Positions 1-11,659 of a stretch of DNA of 64,000 bases are shown here, in pieces. A program made the position numbers and the translations under genes. The stretch spans positions 24,519,218 through 24,583,217 of the forward strand of contig NC_072456.1 in the NCBI RefSeq assembly GCF_027596085.1, in the 5' to 3' direction. This stretch comes from Anoplopoma fimbria. Lineage: Eukaryota > Chordata > Actinopteri > Perciformes > Anoplopomatidae. The notes beneath the pieces are model-generated. The model was not told the DNA's origin, did no database searches, and saw nothing but the letters and a program-made list of their open reading frames with translations. How positions within the stretch are numbered: the first letter of the stretch is position 1; every line of letters starts with the position of its first letter.

Positions 1-39
1 GCACATATTTTATTGCCTTTGTTGCCTTAAGAAATAAGT

Positions 40-215
40 CACATGGGTGACCCGATAGCAGAGTGCTAATAGGACGCATACCATCGGGCGCCAAATCATA
101 GAGTTGCTGGTTTGATTCCTCGGTGGCCAGATGGTTTGTTCCATGTCATTTCCCGACTCTCTTTCTCCACGTTTCCTGTCTCTCTCCCCCATCATTATCA
201 AATAAAGGCCTAAGA
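40..215 (+). repeat. tRNA-derived SINE-like element (diverged)
   Basis: The stretch has a B-box-like core (gctggtttgattcctcgg, near 105-125), then a pyrimidine-rich stretch with the words 'tgttccatgtcatttccc' and 'tttcctgtctctctc', and ends in 'tcaaataaaggc'. I know this tail from many teleost tRNA-derived SINEs. The A-box half is degenerate. It is called from remembered family features, so the boundaries are approximate. Confidence 0.5.
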
Positions 216-225
216 AGTCAAGTGT

Positions 226-1250
226 TAAATGTATTATAATGAAACAAAGGTTGAAAGGTTTAATAGCCTTTAAACAATTTGATCGGCAGGCAAAATATTA
301 TCATTTATTCATTATTATTATTTAAATGCTTTTAAAGTCATTAAAAACTAATTGGCCGTCTTTCTAATTAAATAATGAACTTCTAATTTGAGTTATTTGC
401 TTTTATCTTATTGGTGCAGTCATGTTTGAAAATCCCTGCAGGTGCAACTGTGGACTAGTCAAGAAAAATCCAGAAGTGCACGACCAGGTGCTGCGACAAC
501 TAGCCTTTGTGCTTTGACCACAATACCTGATAATGACGTCTTTTAGTCCCGCACCCACACGGGAGACACAGCGGCAACACAAACCCGGGTTTAGGCCTCG
601 ATCAAGTTGACTTTAGGCCCGCATTGAAAGTAAACAAAGCCCTCTGGTTCATTTTTTTGGAGTCAGTCCAGCGACGCAGCAGGGAACCCAACACAGAGAG
701 CTCTGTTAAAACAGCTTATTATCATCCGGCAAACAAGATTGAACAACATTTGCCTCCAATTTACGTGATTTGGAAAGGTACTAAATTGGCCAATCAAATA
801 CATAAAAGTGCACACTCTTGGTAGGTTCATATACTTCTGGAGTTTAACTTGCGATGGTTAAAGATTTTGGTCTCAACGTCAGCTTAAAAGTGAGGTAACC
901 TTGGTTACAGTAATGTGTTAAATGTCAACTTTTAGTTTGTGTGGACATATTACAAAACTGAACCATATCTTACAGTCGACTGCTAATCGGACGCCTACGA
1001 TCTTACACGTCATACGTTTAAGGCCTCCTCATCTCTGAGCGGATCTGAAGCACCTCGCCGTTTAAACGCACCATCCAGGGGTTTAGGCTCGGACTAAGAA
1101 TAGCTGACCTTTTTCTCCATCACATCCACACAGAGGCCTGAACAACACACGCCTTCTGATTCCTCTCCTCTCAAATACGGCATTAGTCAGATTAACCGCC
1201 ATCCTCCTTTCCATCATTTTCCTCCGTAAAATCACTTCTTCCTCTGGCGG
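226..1250. other. No gene seen
   Basis: AT-rich unique-looking sequence. The open frames are short and have no recognisable domain. I see no RNA gene or mobile element with clear ends. Confidence 0.5.
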
Positions 1251-1437
1251 AGGATGAGTGGAGAGAGAGAGAGAGAGCGAGTGAAGGTCAGATAGCAACA
1301 GCTCTCTCTCTCTCTCTCTCTCTCCCCTCTATCGCTCTTCTTATCAGTCGTCCTCTCTTTATCACCTCCCACTTTTCATTCCCACTCTGGCACGTTTAAC
1401 ATTTATTCTCCCTTCAGCCTTCATCACTCCATTTCCT

Positions 1438-1483
1438 TTCTTCTTCTTCTTCTTCTTCTTCTTCTTCTTCTTCTTCTTCTTCT
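1438..1483 (+). repeat. (CTT)n microsatellite
   Basis: About 15 uninterrupted TTC/CTT triplets. The poly-arginine frame on the minus strand is just this repeat translated. Confidence 0.95.
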
Positions 1484-1576
1484 ACATCCTTCCATTACTC
1501 TCAGTTTTGCTCTGTCATCTTCACATTTTCCCCCCTTCTCTTTTCCAATTTTTTCTCTTGGCTTCGCATACTGGTT

Positions 1577-1694
<118 letters not shown>

Positions 1695-1699
1695 TCGGT

Positions 1700-4525
1700 G
1701 TCACACACCTGAGCGACTTGCCTCTGTGCCTCAGGTGATCACATCACAAACACACCCACATCGCATTGGGCATCGCATCAATCTTGGTTTTCGGAGCTCA
1801 CGCCGCCATAAAATGCACAGAGACGTAGAAAAACATACTCAGGGCCGCACCACACGAGCAGGCCGGCTGAATTCGATCCGCTTCTCGGGCGCCAGATGGG
1901 TCCGAGGGACTCGTTCCAGCTGATGAATAATGTATCATCTACCTGTATTAAATTGAATCGATGCCTCCTTGTCATAATGAATGTTTTAACGGATTTGAGT
2001 GACAGATCTGGGGCGCAGACGATCGGTGTTACTCCTTTGTACCTGTTTTTTGTCTTCTTCCTCATTCTCTTCATCTCTCTGTTGCAAAATGTCCGTCTTA
2101 ATCTGTTTGTCCAGCTTCTATCTCGTCTTTTTGTCTTCTATTCTTTCGTCACGTGTCCGTCCTCTGATCTCATCTCTCAAGTCATCTACGAATCCATCTC
2201 ATTAAGGATGAATCAAGTTAAATTGCCGATAAAATCCTCTCGTTCCTCCTCGTCTCTGAACCCCTGTGCTTCTCTTTTTCCTTTTTATGAATATTTAACT
2301 CTTGCCCCCTGCGTGGCCCTCCGCCTTGGCTCTTTGCCTCTGGGTTTGTGAGCTGTCCAGGCCGCCGACGAGCAGCCAAAAGAATACCTCCACTCCAATG
2401 CCAGCCACTTACATTCTGTGTGTTTAGCTGGAGCGCTTGTCAAAAAACGACCTACAGGGAGTACAGCAGGACGTTCGACAAGCTGGAATTCTATTACGAC
2501 AAGAGAGGAAATGTAGGTGTACTCCACGAGCACGGAGAATTAAGGATGGAGAATAATGTGTTTAATGTAGAACTTTAACGCTAAATTACCTTCATCACGA
2601 TCCAGGCATGGTCACATAAGACTGAATGACATCCAGTAGCATTTATCTACAAGGAGCTCTTTCACATGTGAGTATTCAAAGACAAACTTTGCATTAACAA
2701 AACTCCAAAGACTCCAAATCGTCTGCATCCAAACAAACCTCAAAGTGATTAAAGGCTAAATAATTGAATCTGCCAAGGGGATCTGGTCATGGAAATCTTG
2801 ACGACATGTGCCAAACACAGACAAACAGTACTGACAAGTATTAAAACTGATGAACTTCTTTTCCTTTTTCTCTTTCCCTTAATAATAAAAGCTGCGTTAT
2901 TATTGTTTTTGTTGCCATTTGGGTGCTGAACTCTGCAAACAAGCTTAAAGTCTAACATTTGACATTATGACCTTGTGAACTATTGCCTGAATGCAAAGAG
3001 TCCAGGAGACACATATCAAACATTCTCATTCATTTGAAGTTTTGTTTTTGGCCGTTTGGCAAATACAAGTAGAATATCCACTCTCTTTTAGCTCTGTTTT
3101 TGGTCTCCACCAACTCCTGAGGGATATATTTGTCTCTTTAGCTGCTAAATGCTCCACTATGTTCACCAGCTATTCTCTCACTGTGCTTCAGTCTGCTATG
3201 TGGTGCTGAGCAGAGGGTGTACAGTGGCTTTGAAGAGCTTTATACTCTGAAAACAGCTGCCTGCTGAGGAGGGAAACAGCGCAATGAGTGTGGTGAGAGA
3301 ACCAGTCGACAGACAAAACATGAGCTGCAAGGAGAGCTGGAGATTCAGGTGATAATTCTCTGTAGTTTTCACATTGTCATTTGATAGATTGTTATAATAA
3401 TAAAATATTGATTATAGCCAGTGGGCGATTTGTTCATTTATAACAAGGAGGACGGACCTGGTTTGATTCATTCTCAGAGGATTGGTGAACAACACTTCTG
3501 GCTCTATATTTTTTTATTTTAGATAAATTGTATAATATTATAGATCCAAGAAGAAACTGACAGAAAAAGTCGTAATTACAAATCCTTCTGCCACTTGGAC
3601 AGTGCCATGGATTTGTCATCACAGTTACGCTACTACTATTTCACTATGAGCGACAAAAGCAACAAAAGCGACAAAATGGCCAAGCGTGGCCAGCTATATA
3701 GTGTTAAGTCGCTTTTGAAGTGTTGCTCAAGCATAGTTATGTCGTCAAATAGAACTGGAAACAGGACGGAACAGAACAGGTCGAAACAAGAATATTAGGT
3801 TGGTTAAAGCTCCGCTGTCATTGGACCACAGCGACAATTTTCTCGCGTTTGTTTGTAGCATCCATTGAAAAAACTTGCATCCTGTTGCTGTTTTGCTAGT
3901 AGTGTGAACACAGAATAAGTCTTGCATAGTCAGAAATATCTCCACAACGCTGTATCAGCGCTAAAAGCACAAATTAGCATTCTGGTTTTGGAGAAATAAA
4001 CTGTCTAGTTTGTATTTATTTAAACCAATCACAGTCGTCTTGGGTGACACCAAGCACAGGATGCATCAAAAGCAACCTTGCAAAATAGATAGAACAAACA
4101 TAAAACCAGCACGCCAAGAAACACTGACCTCCACCAGCTCAGACAGAGTGTTCTGGATGTCATTCTGAAATGTGTGCACTCTGTCTATCTCTTTTGATTT
4201 CTCACTTTGTCCCTCACACGACTTAAATGCACCCGCTAAGCTCGCTGCTTCTCAGAAGAGCCACGCGATGACTTTGAAAGCTGACAAAGTCAAGCAACGA
4301 CGTCAACCTTTCTCAGTGACACATGCCAGACAAAGAGAAACAAACACTACAGCAAACAAAAGAAAAAATGCTGTAATTACACATTCAAACTGGACTCAGA
4401 ACAGAAAGTACATAAACACAAACAATCAGAGGATTTCTCCAGCAATAACCAATGTGCTTATTAAAACCCAGGATATCACCAGTGATATTAAAGGGCCCTT
4501 AATGAGTTACAGTGTGAAGACGGGT
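1700..4525. other. No gene seen
   Basis: Frames of up to 151 codons here (for example 1896-2351 +) are of low complexity or hydrophobic by chance, with no family motif, splice structure or codon signature. No RNA gene recognised. Confidence 0.5.
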
Positions 4526-4527
4526 TG

Positions 4528-4530
<3 letters not shown>

Positions 4531-4621
<91 letters not shown>
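4531..4621 (+). repeat. (AC)n microsatellite
   Basis: About 45 AC dinucleotides without interruption. Confidence 0.97.
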
Positions 4622-4625
<4 letters not shown>

Positions 4626-4748
4626 TGCACCTGATTCAAATTCACACTGAGAGGTAGCGACAGCTGGAATCTCTGTACATTAGACTCACAGCCCTGCAGT
4701 CAGAGTGGAGGGCATTCATGACCACGGAAACACACTACATACCCTCTC

Positions 4749-4864
<116 letters not shown>

Positions 4865-5129
4865 ACCCCATTCACTCTGTTTAACTGGTTACTGGAATTG
4901 TTTATGAGTGCCATATCGCACATCGATACATGATTTATTGTGCGTCTGAGAGGCGGCGCGAGTGCTACGGTGAAGTGTGTTCCTGAGAGATTACAGTCTA
5001 AACTGCTCTGGTCACATTTAGAACTTTTAAAGTGTATTGTGATGGTAAAAAAAACAGCTGTGATTTTATAGTTTATTAGGCAACCTCCAGTTCTGAAAAG
5101 TGAAGCCAATGCTGAAGTGCCTTAAACTT

Positions 5130-5600
5130 ACATTCTCTCTACTGTCCATCAGGGGGCGACTCCTCTGGTTGTATAGAAGTCTATGAGAAAATGACTCTAC
5201 TTCTCTCTTGATTTATTCCCTCAGTAAACATTGTAAACATGAGTTTATGGTCTCAATCTCTAGTTTCAAGTCTTCTTCAATACAGCATGATGTTCATTTA
5301 GTAAATGATGCTCCATTTAGAGTCAAACAGACCATAAAGTATGATTGACAGGTCGCTACCACGGCTTTCAAAGTTTGTTTTCAGTTCATGAAAGCTAATC
5401 GAACCTTTTCTGTCACCTATAATGTAATATTCAGCGTCAAGTTTTGTGCTCCACCCTCTCGTGTCACCTCTGGTTGCAAACAAAACAGGATGGCGACGGC
5501 CAAAATGACAAACTCGAGGCTTCAAAACCGTAGTCGACAAACCAGTGGGGGATTTCACAATGACTACGTCCACTTCTTATATACACAGATTCGAACCAGG
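5130..5600 (+). repeat. Dispersed teleost repeat ('agggggcgactcctctggtt' type)
   Basis: The sequence has words I know from a very common percomorph interspersed repeat: 'agggggcgactcctctggtt', 'catgagtttatggtctcaat', 'cttcaatacagcatgatgtt' and 'gacaggtcgctaccacggct'. No coding capacity is evident. It ends just outside the left arm of the inverted repeat. The class is not known to me and the ends are approximate. Confidence 0.55.
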
Positions 5601-5775
5601 ACAAGCGAAACAATAACTTGTGTCACTTACGATTCAAAAGCCCTTCTCTCAGAACATTTTCCTTTTTTGCAGAAATGTGTTTGTGTAAGTATCTGGGCTT
5701 TTTGCTGGGATGAACAACAGAGCAGAGTGCGTACAGTGAATGTGTGTGCGTGTGTTCCAGTTCTTGAGTGTACTT

Positions 5776-5777
<2 letters not shown>

Positions 5778-5821
<44 letters not shown>
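5778..5821 (+). repeat. (GT)n microsatellite
   Basis: About 22 GT units. The counterpart in the right arm is the AC tract at 14444-14495. Confidence 0.95.
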
Positions 5822-5824
<3 letters not shown>

Positions 5825-5987
5825 TTAAGGTGGATAACAACTTTGGGGAGCTGCTGTCTTCAAGTGGCCTCTTAAGCTCCTCGTCTCCGAACAGTAATCT
5901 CATTCCTGTTTCCCACAAGCCTCGACCTTAGGGTCCCCCCTTACCTCCAGATCACACACTGACTCACACATACTTGACTGGAGTGAG

Positions 5988-5988
<1 letters not shown>

Positions 5989-6072
<84 letters not shown>
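5989..6072 (+). repeat. (AC)n microsatellite
   Basis: About 42 units. The counterpart in the right arm is the GT tract at 14177-14269, which is slightly longer. Confidence 0.95.
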
Positions 6073-6073
<1 letters not shown>

Positions 6074-6172
6074 CGAACACGCTGTCCTTAACGGGAGCAG
6101 AGGAGTCCAGCTTTTTTGAGCACCATCATTAACCATCTGGACTGAAGGGCCAAAGCGTACGAAAGGCGCATG

Positions 6173-6174
<2 letters not shown>

Positions 6175-6254
<80 letters not shown>
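6175..6254 (+). repeat. (GT)n microsatellite
   Basis: About 40 units. The counterpart in the right arm is the AC tract at 13999-14076. Confidence 0.95.
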
Positions 6255-6256
<2 letters not shown>

Positions 6257-6604
6257 AAGTGTGCAAATAGGAGAGGCTAGCCAGGAAAAGAAGTAAAAAA
6301 CAGGTAAAAAAGGACACAATCATCCTCTCAGCATTATCTCTGCCTTCAGGGCCCTGAGAGGCAACACGGCTCAGCGCACACATCAATGGGATGTTCGAGA
6401 CCAGTTCACCTTCTTATAGGACCGAGCTCAAATTAACAATTACCAGTAAAGCATCATCCTCCTGTTTAAGAAACCGAAGGCTAAGGTGGCTGCTTCAAAA
6501 TAACACAAGTGTACTGAATCGAGACACATTATTGAGGCGTGAAGGGCGGACTGAAAACATCAGATTGCTCTGTCTCTGAGGTCAAACCATTAGAACTGGA
6601 GTCC

Positions 6605-6641
<37 letters not shown>

Positions 6642-6994
6642 TGCATCTGTGGGAGTGCAACGTTAAAAAACGGGGGTGTAAATACATATCTACAAACTAA
6701 AGGGGGAGAGCCTTTAGTGGCCCCTCCATCACTAAGTTGACCAGGTGCCCACAAACGAATTATCTAAAATGAGCTGCTGTGACAATAACAAATGAAGAGA
6801 CCTTGGAGAGACTTTGGCTCCTTTAGTCGGAGCAGAGGAACCGTTTTGTTTTTGCTGGCCAGAGAGAGGATCCCGCTTCCAGAGCCAAACTGACAAGAGA
6901 CCACCTGAACAGGACCAGGCCTCGGCTTACAGGCAACATTTTGGGATGTTTGTTTTGCCACTGACAAAAGTCTTTAAAGGTCAAATACAAAACC

Positions 6995-8447
6995 ACAGTA
7001 CCAAAAGACACAAAATGGTTTTTCTTTATTTTTATTTTTTCCTACATTGTAGATTAATATTGAAGACATCCAAACTATGAAGGAACACATATGGAATTAT
7101 GTGGTAAACAAACAAATGCTCAACAAACCAGAATATGTTTTATGTTTTACATTCTTCAAAGTAGTTGAATGAGAAGGTGTGTCCAGACTTTAGACTGGTA
7201 CTGTATATCATTTAAAAAAACTATTTAACATGTGAACATAACGTTTTTTTGTGTGACATCAAATAAATTACTAAATGCAAAATAAACACCACACATTTTC
7301 AATCATAGCCTACAATTATAGTTATAATGGTTTTCTGTCTGTATATAGAACATTTCAGTTATTGTGGATTCTTTACTGTTTTTATTGCTTATTTATAATA
7401 CTTGTTTTTTTTTATCTTGTTTTCCTTTTACTATGTCTCGTGTTTGCACTATAACATACAGTACCAGTCAAAAGTTTCACCTTCTCATTCAATAGTTTTT
7501 CTTTATTTTTTTTTTCTACATTGTAGATTAATATTGTTTGGAATTATGGTAAACAAACAAATGCTCAACAAACCAGAATATGTTTTATATTTTACATTCT
7601 TCAAAGTAGTTGAATGAGAAGGTGTGTCCAAACTTTTTCTGTATGTAGAATTGATTTATACAGAATTCAGTAAATAGGAATTGATCACATTTAACAAGTG
7701 TTTTATTCACTGGATTTCATGAAATAAAATAGTATTTTGGGAGGTTATTGCATTTATTCTTCTGTCAATACATATAGCCCAATAAGACTTGTCTTTCCTC
7801 TCTGAGGTTGTCAGGAAGTCATAAAGGCGTACTGCAGATAATAAAGATACATATAAGTAGAGTATGGATTTAATGTGTTAAAAAAAAATACCACAACCAA
7901 AACCATAAACATTCTTCAAAGCAGTTGAATGAGAAGGTGTGTCCAAACTTTTGACTGGTACTGTATATCATTTAACAATTTAACATGTGAAACATGTGTT
8001 TTATATTTTAGATTCCTCATTCAACTACTTTGAAGAATGTAAAATATAAAACATATTCTGGTTTGTTGAGCATTTGTTTGTTTACCACATAATTCCATAT
8101 GTGTTCCTTCATAGTTTGATGTCTTCAATATTAATCTACAATGTAGAAAAAAATAAAAAATAAAGAAAAAACTATTGAATAATGTGTGTCCAAACTTTTG
8201 AAATACCACAATCAAAACCATAAACATATAGTACCAGTCTAAAGTCTGGACACACCTTCCAAACTACTTTGACTGGCAATATAAAACAGTATATGAGACA
8301 TTTTATTTTATGACTTAATTCCATATGTGTTCCTTCATAGTTTGATGTCTTCAATATTAATCTACAATGTAGAAAAAATAAAAATAAAGAAAAAACTATT
8401 GAATGAGAAGGTGTGTCCAAACTTTTGACTGGTACTGTATATCATCT
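6995..8447. mobile_element. Nested cluster of Tc1/mariner-like mini-elements, left arm
   Basis: The terminal sequence 'cagtaccagtcaaaagtttg' and its reverse 'aaacttttgactggtactg' recur in opposite orientations around internal words such as 'ttctacattgtagattaata' and 'acacatatggaattatgtgg'. Units lie at about 6996-7205, 7459-7643, 8016-8199 and 8228-8439, with a partial end at 7915-7966. Flanking TA is present at several ends ('atatacagta'), as expected for Tc1/mariner insertion. No transposase frame is present, so these are non-autonomous copies. Confidence 0.75.
7300..7458 (+). mobile_element. LINE 3'-end fragment inside the Tc1-like cluster
   Basis: The words 'ttctgtctgtatata', 'ttattgtggattctttactg', 'ataatacttgtttttt' and 'gtttgcactataac' match the 3' untranslated part of the LINE copies at 44899-45425. 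The copy is heavily 5'-truncated. The right arm holds the same fragment in reverse at about 12775-12960. Confidence 0.5.
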
Positions 8448-8462
8448 TATTTTATGACAGCT

Positions 8463-8465
<3 letters not shown>

Positions 8466-8554
<89 letters not shown>

Positions 8555-8569
8555 TGTGTGTGTGTGTGT
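8466..8569 (+). repeat. (GT)n microsatellite in lrrc52 intron 1, left arm
   Basis: About 104 bp of GT with one GG interruption near 8547. It begins 15-20 bp downstream of the exon 1 splice donor of the minus-strand lrrc52-like gene. Confidence 0.95.
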
Positions 8570-8585
8570 CTTCCTCCATCCTCAC

Positions 8586-9234
8586 CTTGGAACTTGAAGC
8601 CCTCTATCTGCACCCACAGACAGAGGTCCTCGGTGTCACAGTCGCAGCTCCACGGGTTCCCACTGAGCCCCAGAGACCGCAGGGCCGGCAGGGCGATCAG
8701 GCTGCTGATGTTCAGAGCCGTCAGGTTGTTCCTGCTCACATCCAGAACCTGCAGAGCCATGTTCTCCGAGAAGGCGTCCGGGTGGACCTCCCCGAGGCCA
8801 GGGTTGTCCGTCAGCCGCAGCATCACCAGGGACGCCAGAGGCCCGAAGGTCCGGTCCTCTATCTGCAGCAGGGTGTTGAAGGACAGGTCCAGGTAGGCCA
8901 GCTTCCTCAGATTCCCAAAGGTGGACTCTGAGATCTCAGTCAAGGAGTTGTTGCTGCAGTCCAGGTACACCAGGTCGGACAGGTAGTTGAGCTGCAGTGC
9001 AGGAAGGTCTCCGATGCGGTTGTTGGAGATGATGAGCTGCCTGGTGGCCAGAGGCAGGTCGTTGGGGAACAAGGTGAGCTCCTGCCCGGCGCACTGGACC
9101 ACCAGCTGGTCGTCGCACACACACCTGTCCGGGCAGCCTGCAGTGAGAGCCGGGGACGGGGTCACCCCCATCACGAAGACAAAGAGGAACAGGAGCCGGA
9201 GGGACTGAGCGCTTGGCTCGGGCAGGAGACGCAT
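8586..9234 (-). CDS. lrrc52: lrrc52-like LRR membrane protein, exon 1 (left copy, intact frame)
   Basis: Exon 1 codes for 216 residues plus one base and ends at a strong donor (GTGAGG, GT at 8585-8584). A hydrophobic signal peptide covers about residues 12-32. An LRRNT cap follows with Cys34, Cys38, Cys40 and Cys48, then five to six leucine-rich repeats (about 55-185) and the start of an LRRCT cap with NPWSCDCD. The words LSDLVYLDC and RLTDNPGL fit LRRC52 better than LRRC26, LRRC38 or LRRC55. In mammals LRRC52 is a single-pass auxiliary gamma subunit of Slo-family potassium channels. The exon 2 expected for the rest of the LRRCT, the transmembrane helix and the acidic tail was not found downstream. 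The start follows a CG-rich leader and gives the signal peptide directly. The family call is from memory of human proteins, and a close paralogue is possible. Confidence 0.82.
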
Positions 9235-9560
9235 GACGAGGCCGCCCAGCGCGTCATGGACTCGGGCTGAGCTGGACCAGGACTCCCCGGCGCTCTCCGG
9301 GCATCCTGCATGGAGGAGGTGATGGAGGAGGTGGAGGAGGTCTGGCTGTCTCTGCCTGGAAGCCTGGCTGCTGTTTGTATCCAGCCTCTCTCTTCTCTCT
9401 CTCTCTGTCTGTCTATCGGTCAGTCATCCAGACGCGTAATTACGCACGGAGAGCCTCCAGAAGGTGATGGAGGAGGTGATGGAGGAGGTGGAGGTGGAGG
9501 AGAGGATTGCGCAGCTTACCGGACCTTGTCCCGCATGTGAAGACCACAGAGAGCACGTGG
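9235..9560 (-). promoter_or_regulatory. Probable 5'-flank/leader of the left lrrc52-like copy
   Basis: GC-rich sequence directly upstream of the start codon with a GGAGGT-rich direct repeat (9310-9345 and 9462-9505). It is mirrored at 10560-10862 in the right arm. No TATA box is evident. The promoter role is inferred from position only. Confidence 0.35.
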
Positions 9561-9684
9561 ATGGTGTCGGTGACTCATCTTTGTTTATTTTAGTTTCCAA
9601 ACAAACGCCATGACCCCAAAAAATAAGAATAAAAAAAAAAAATTAGAATAGAAGAAGAATCCTGGATGGAGAAGGACTGATAAT

Positions 9685-9687
<3 letters not shown>

Positions 9688-9757
<70 letters not shown>
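9688..9757 (+). repeat. (GT)n microsatellite
   Basis: About 35 GT units. The mirror copy is the AC tract at 10346-10414. Confidence 0.95.
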
Positions 9758-9759
<2 letters not shown>

Positions 9760-9864
9760 CGGCACACAAGACGCGTGATGGAGAGAGACGTGTTTCCTCT
9801 CCGGAGCTCAGACCCTACTGAAGCTCCGACTCTCCGCTGCGTCCTGGTGATCTATGTCTCTCTA

Positions 9865-9964
9865 NNNNNNNNNNNNNNNNNNNNNNNNNNNNNNNNNNNN
9901 NNNNNNNNNNNNNNNNNNNNNNNNNNNNNNNNNNNNNNNNNNNNNNNNNNNNNNNNNNNNNNNN
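9865..9964. other. Assembly gap (100 N)
   Basis: Exactly 100 N, the usual placeholder for a join of unknown size. The left side ends in 'gatctatgtctctcta'; the right side begins with pure GA repeat. The gap is close to the centre of the inverted repeat. Confidence 0.98.
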
Positions 9965-10021
<57 letters not shown>

Positions 10022-10240
10022 TGAGAGAGAGAGAGAGACATAGAGAGAGAGATGGAGAGAGAGAGAGATGGGAGAGATAGAGAGAGGGAGAGAGAGAGAG
10101 GGAGAGAGAGAGAAAGACAGAGAGCGATAGAGAGAGAGACAGAGAGGAAGAGAGAGAGGGGAGAGGGAGTGTGTGAGAGAGAGACATAGAGAGAGAGAGA
10201 GAGAGAGTGTGATAGAGAGAGAGAGAGAGAGTGTGATAGA
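9965..10240 (+). repeat. (GA)n tract, interrupted
   Basis: About 275 bp of GA with interruptions such as GACATAGA, GATGG and GTGTGA. Reverse-complemented it resembles the CT tract that opens the contig at 15028. This links it to the second gap rather than the first. Confidence 0.95.
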
Positions 10241-10343
10241 GAGACATAGATCACCAGGACGCAGCGGAGAGTCGGAGCTTCAGTAGGGTCTGAGCTCCGG
10301 AGAGGAAACACGTCTCTCTCCATCACGCGTCTTGTGTGCGGAA

Positions 10344-10345
<2 letters not shown>

Positions 10346-10414
<69 letters not shown>
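10346..10414 (+). repeat. (AC)n microsatellite
   Basis: About 34 AC units, the mirror of the GT tract at 9688-9757. Confidence 0.95.
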
Positions 10415-10416
<2 letters not shown>

Positions 10417-10862
10417 ATTATCAGTCCTTCTCCATCCAGGATTCTTCTTCTATTCTAATTTTTTTTTCTTTAATTCTTATTTTTTGGGGTCATGGCGTTT
10501 GTTTGGAAACTAAAATAAACAAAGATGAGTCACCGACACCATCCACGTGCTCTCTGTGGTCTTCACATGCGGGACAAGGTCCGGTAAGCTGCGCAATCCT
10601 CTCCTCCACCTCCTCCATCACCTCCTCCATCACCTTCTGGAGGCTCTCCGTGCGTAATTACGCGTCTGGATGACTGACCGATAGACAGACAGAGAGAGAG
10701 AGAAGAGAGAGGCTGGATACAAACAGCAGCCAGGCTTCCAGGCAGAGACAGCCAGACCTCCTCCACCTCCTCCATCACCTCCTCCATGCAGGATGCCCGG
10801 AGAGCGCCGGGGAGTCCTGGTCCAGCTCAGCCCGAGTCCATGACGCGCTGGGCGGCCTCGTC

Positions 10863-11511
10863 ATGCGTCTCCTGCCCGAGCCAAGTGCTCAGTCCCTCCG
10901 GCTCCTGTTCCTCTTTGTCTTCGTGATGGGGGTGACCCCGTCCCCGGCTCTCACTGCAGGCTGCCCGGACAGGTGTGTGTGCGACGACCAGCTGGTGGTC
11001 CAGTGCGCCGGGCAGGAGCTCACCTTGTTCCCCAACGACCTGCCTCCTGGCCACCAGGCAGCTCATCATCTCCAACAACCGCATCGGAGACCTTCCTGCT
11101 CTGCAGCTCAACTACCTGTCCGACCTGGTGTACCTGGACTGCAGCAACAACTCCTTGACTGAGATCTCAGAGTCCACCTTGGGAATCTGAGGAAGCTGGC
11201 CTACCTGGACCTGTCCTTCAACACCCTGCTGCAGATAGAGGACCGGACCTTCGGGCCTCTGGCGTCCCTGGTGATGCTGCGGCTGACGGACAACCCTGGC
11301 CTCGGGGAGGTCCACCCGGACGCCTTCTCGGAGAACATGGCTCTGCAGGTTCTGGATGTGAGCAGGAACAACCTGACGGCTCTGAACATCAGCAGCCTGA
11401 TCGCCCTGCCGGCCCTGCGGTCTCTGGGGCTCAGTGGGAACCCGTGGAGCTGCGACTGTGACACTGAGGACCTCTGTCTGTGGGTGCAGATAGAGGGCTT
11501 CAAGTTCCAAG
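10863..11511 (+). pseudogene. lrrc52: lrrc52-like exon 1 (right copy, frameshifted)
   Basis: The exon is 649 nt, the same length as the left copy, with the same start, the same signal peptide region and the same GTGAGG donor (GT at 11512-11513). Two compensating single-base indels break the frame: one extra C near 11045 (cctcctgg against cctctgg) and one missing T near 11171 (caccttggg against cacctttggg). Between them the frame is shifted and hits a stop at 11160-11162. Downstream of the second indel the LRRs and NPWSCDCD read normally. Both indels are in short runs, so consensus error in a redundant contig is as likely as real decay. Confidence 0.8.
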
Positions 11512-11526
11512 GTGAGGATGGAGGAA

Positions 11527-11635
<109 letters not shown>

Positions 11636-11659
11636 AGCTGTCATAAAATAAGATGATAT

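Larger units (their letters stand above)
5650..9864 (+). repeat. Left arm of large inverted repeat
   Basis: Read as its reverse complement, this arm matches about 10240-14628 almost throughout. The match covers the lrrc52-like exon, its upstream microsatellites, the Tc1-like cluster, unique stretches around 6380-6600 and 6770-6990, and the AC/GT tracts at 5778, 5989, 6175 and 8466. The match begins at 'agaacattttcc' (5650) and is cut by the N gap at 9865. Differences from the other arm are small indels, microsatellite lengths and one rearranged stretch at 8150-8330. It may be an allelic contig joined in the wrong orientation. Confidence 0.9.

Noticed and set aside
8586..9234. LRRC38, LRRC55 or LRRC26 as the identity of the LRR exon
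   Set aside because: The cap spacing and the words LSDLVYLDC and a NPGL-type repeat fit LRRC52 best from memory. A database search would settle it.
9865..10240. True palindrome centre such as an amplification hairpin
   Set aside because: The centre is a 100-N placeholder next to a GA tract that pairs better with the second gap, so a contig orientation error is the simpler reading.
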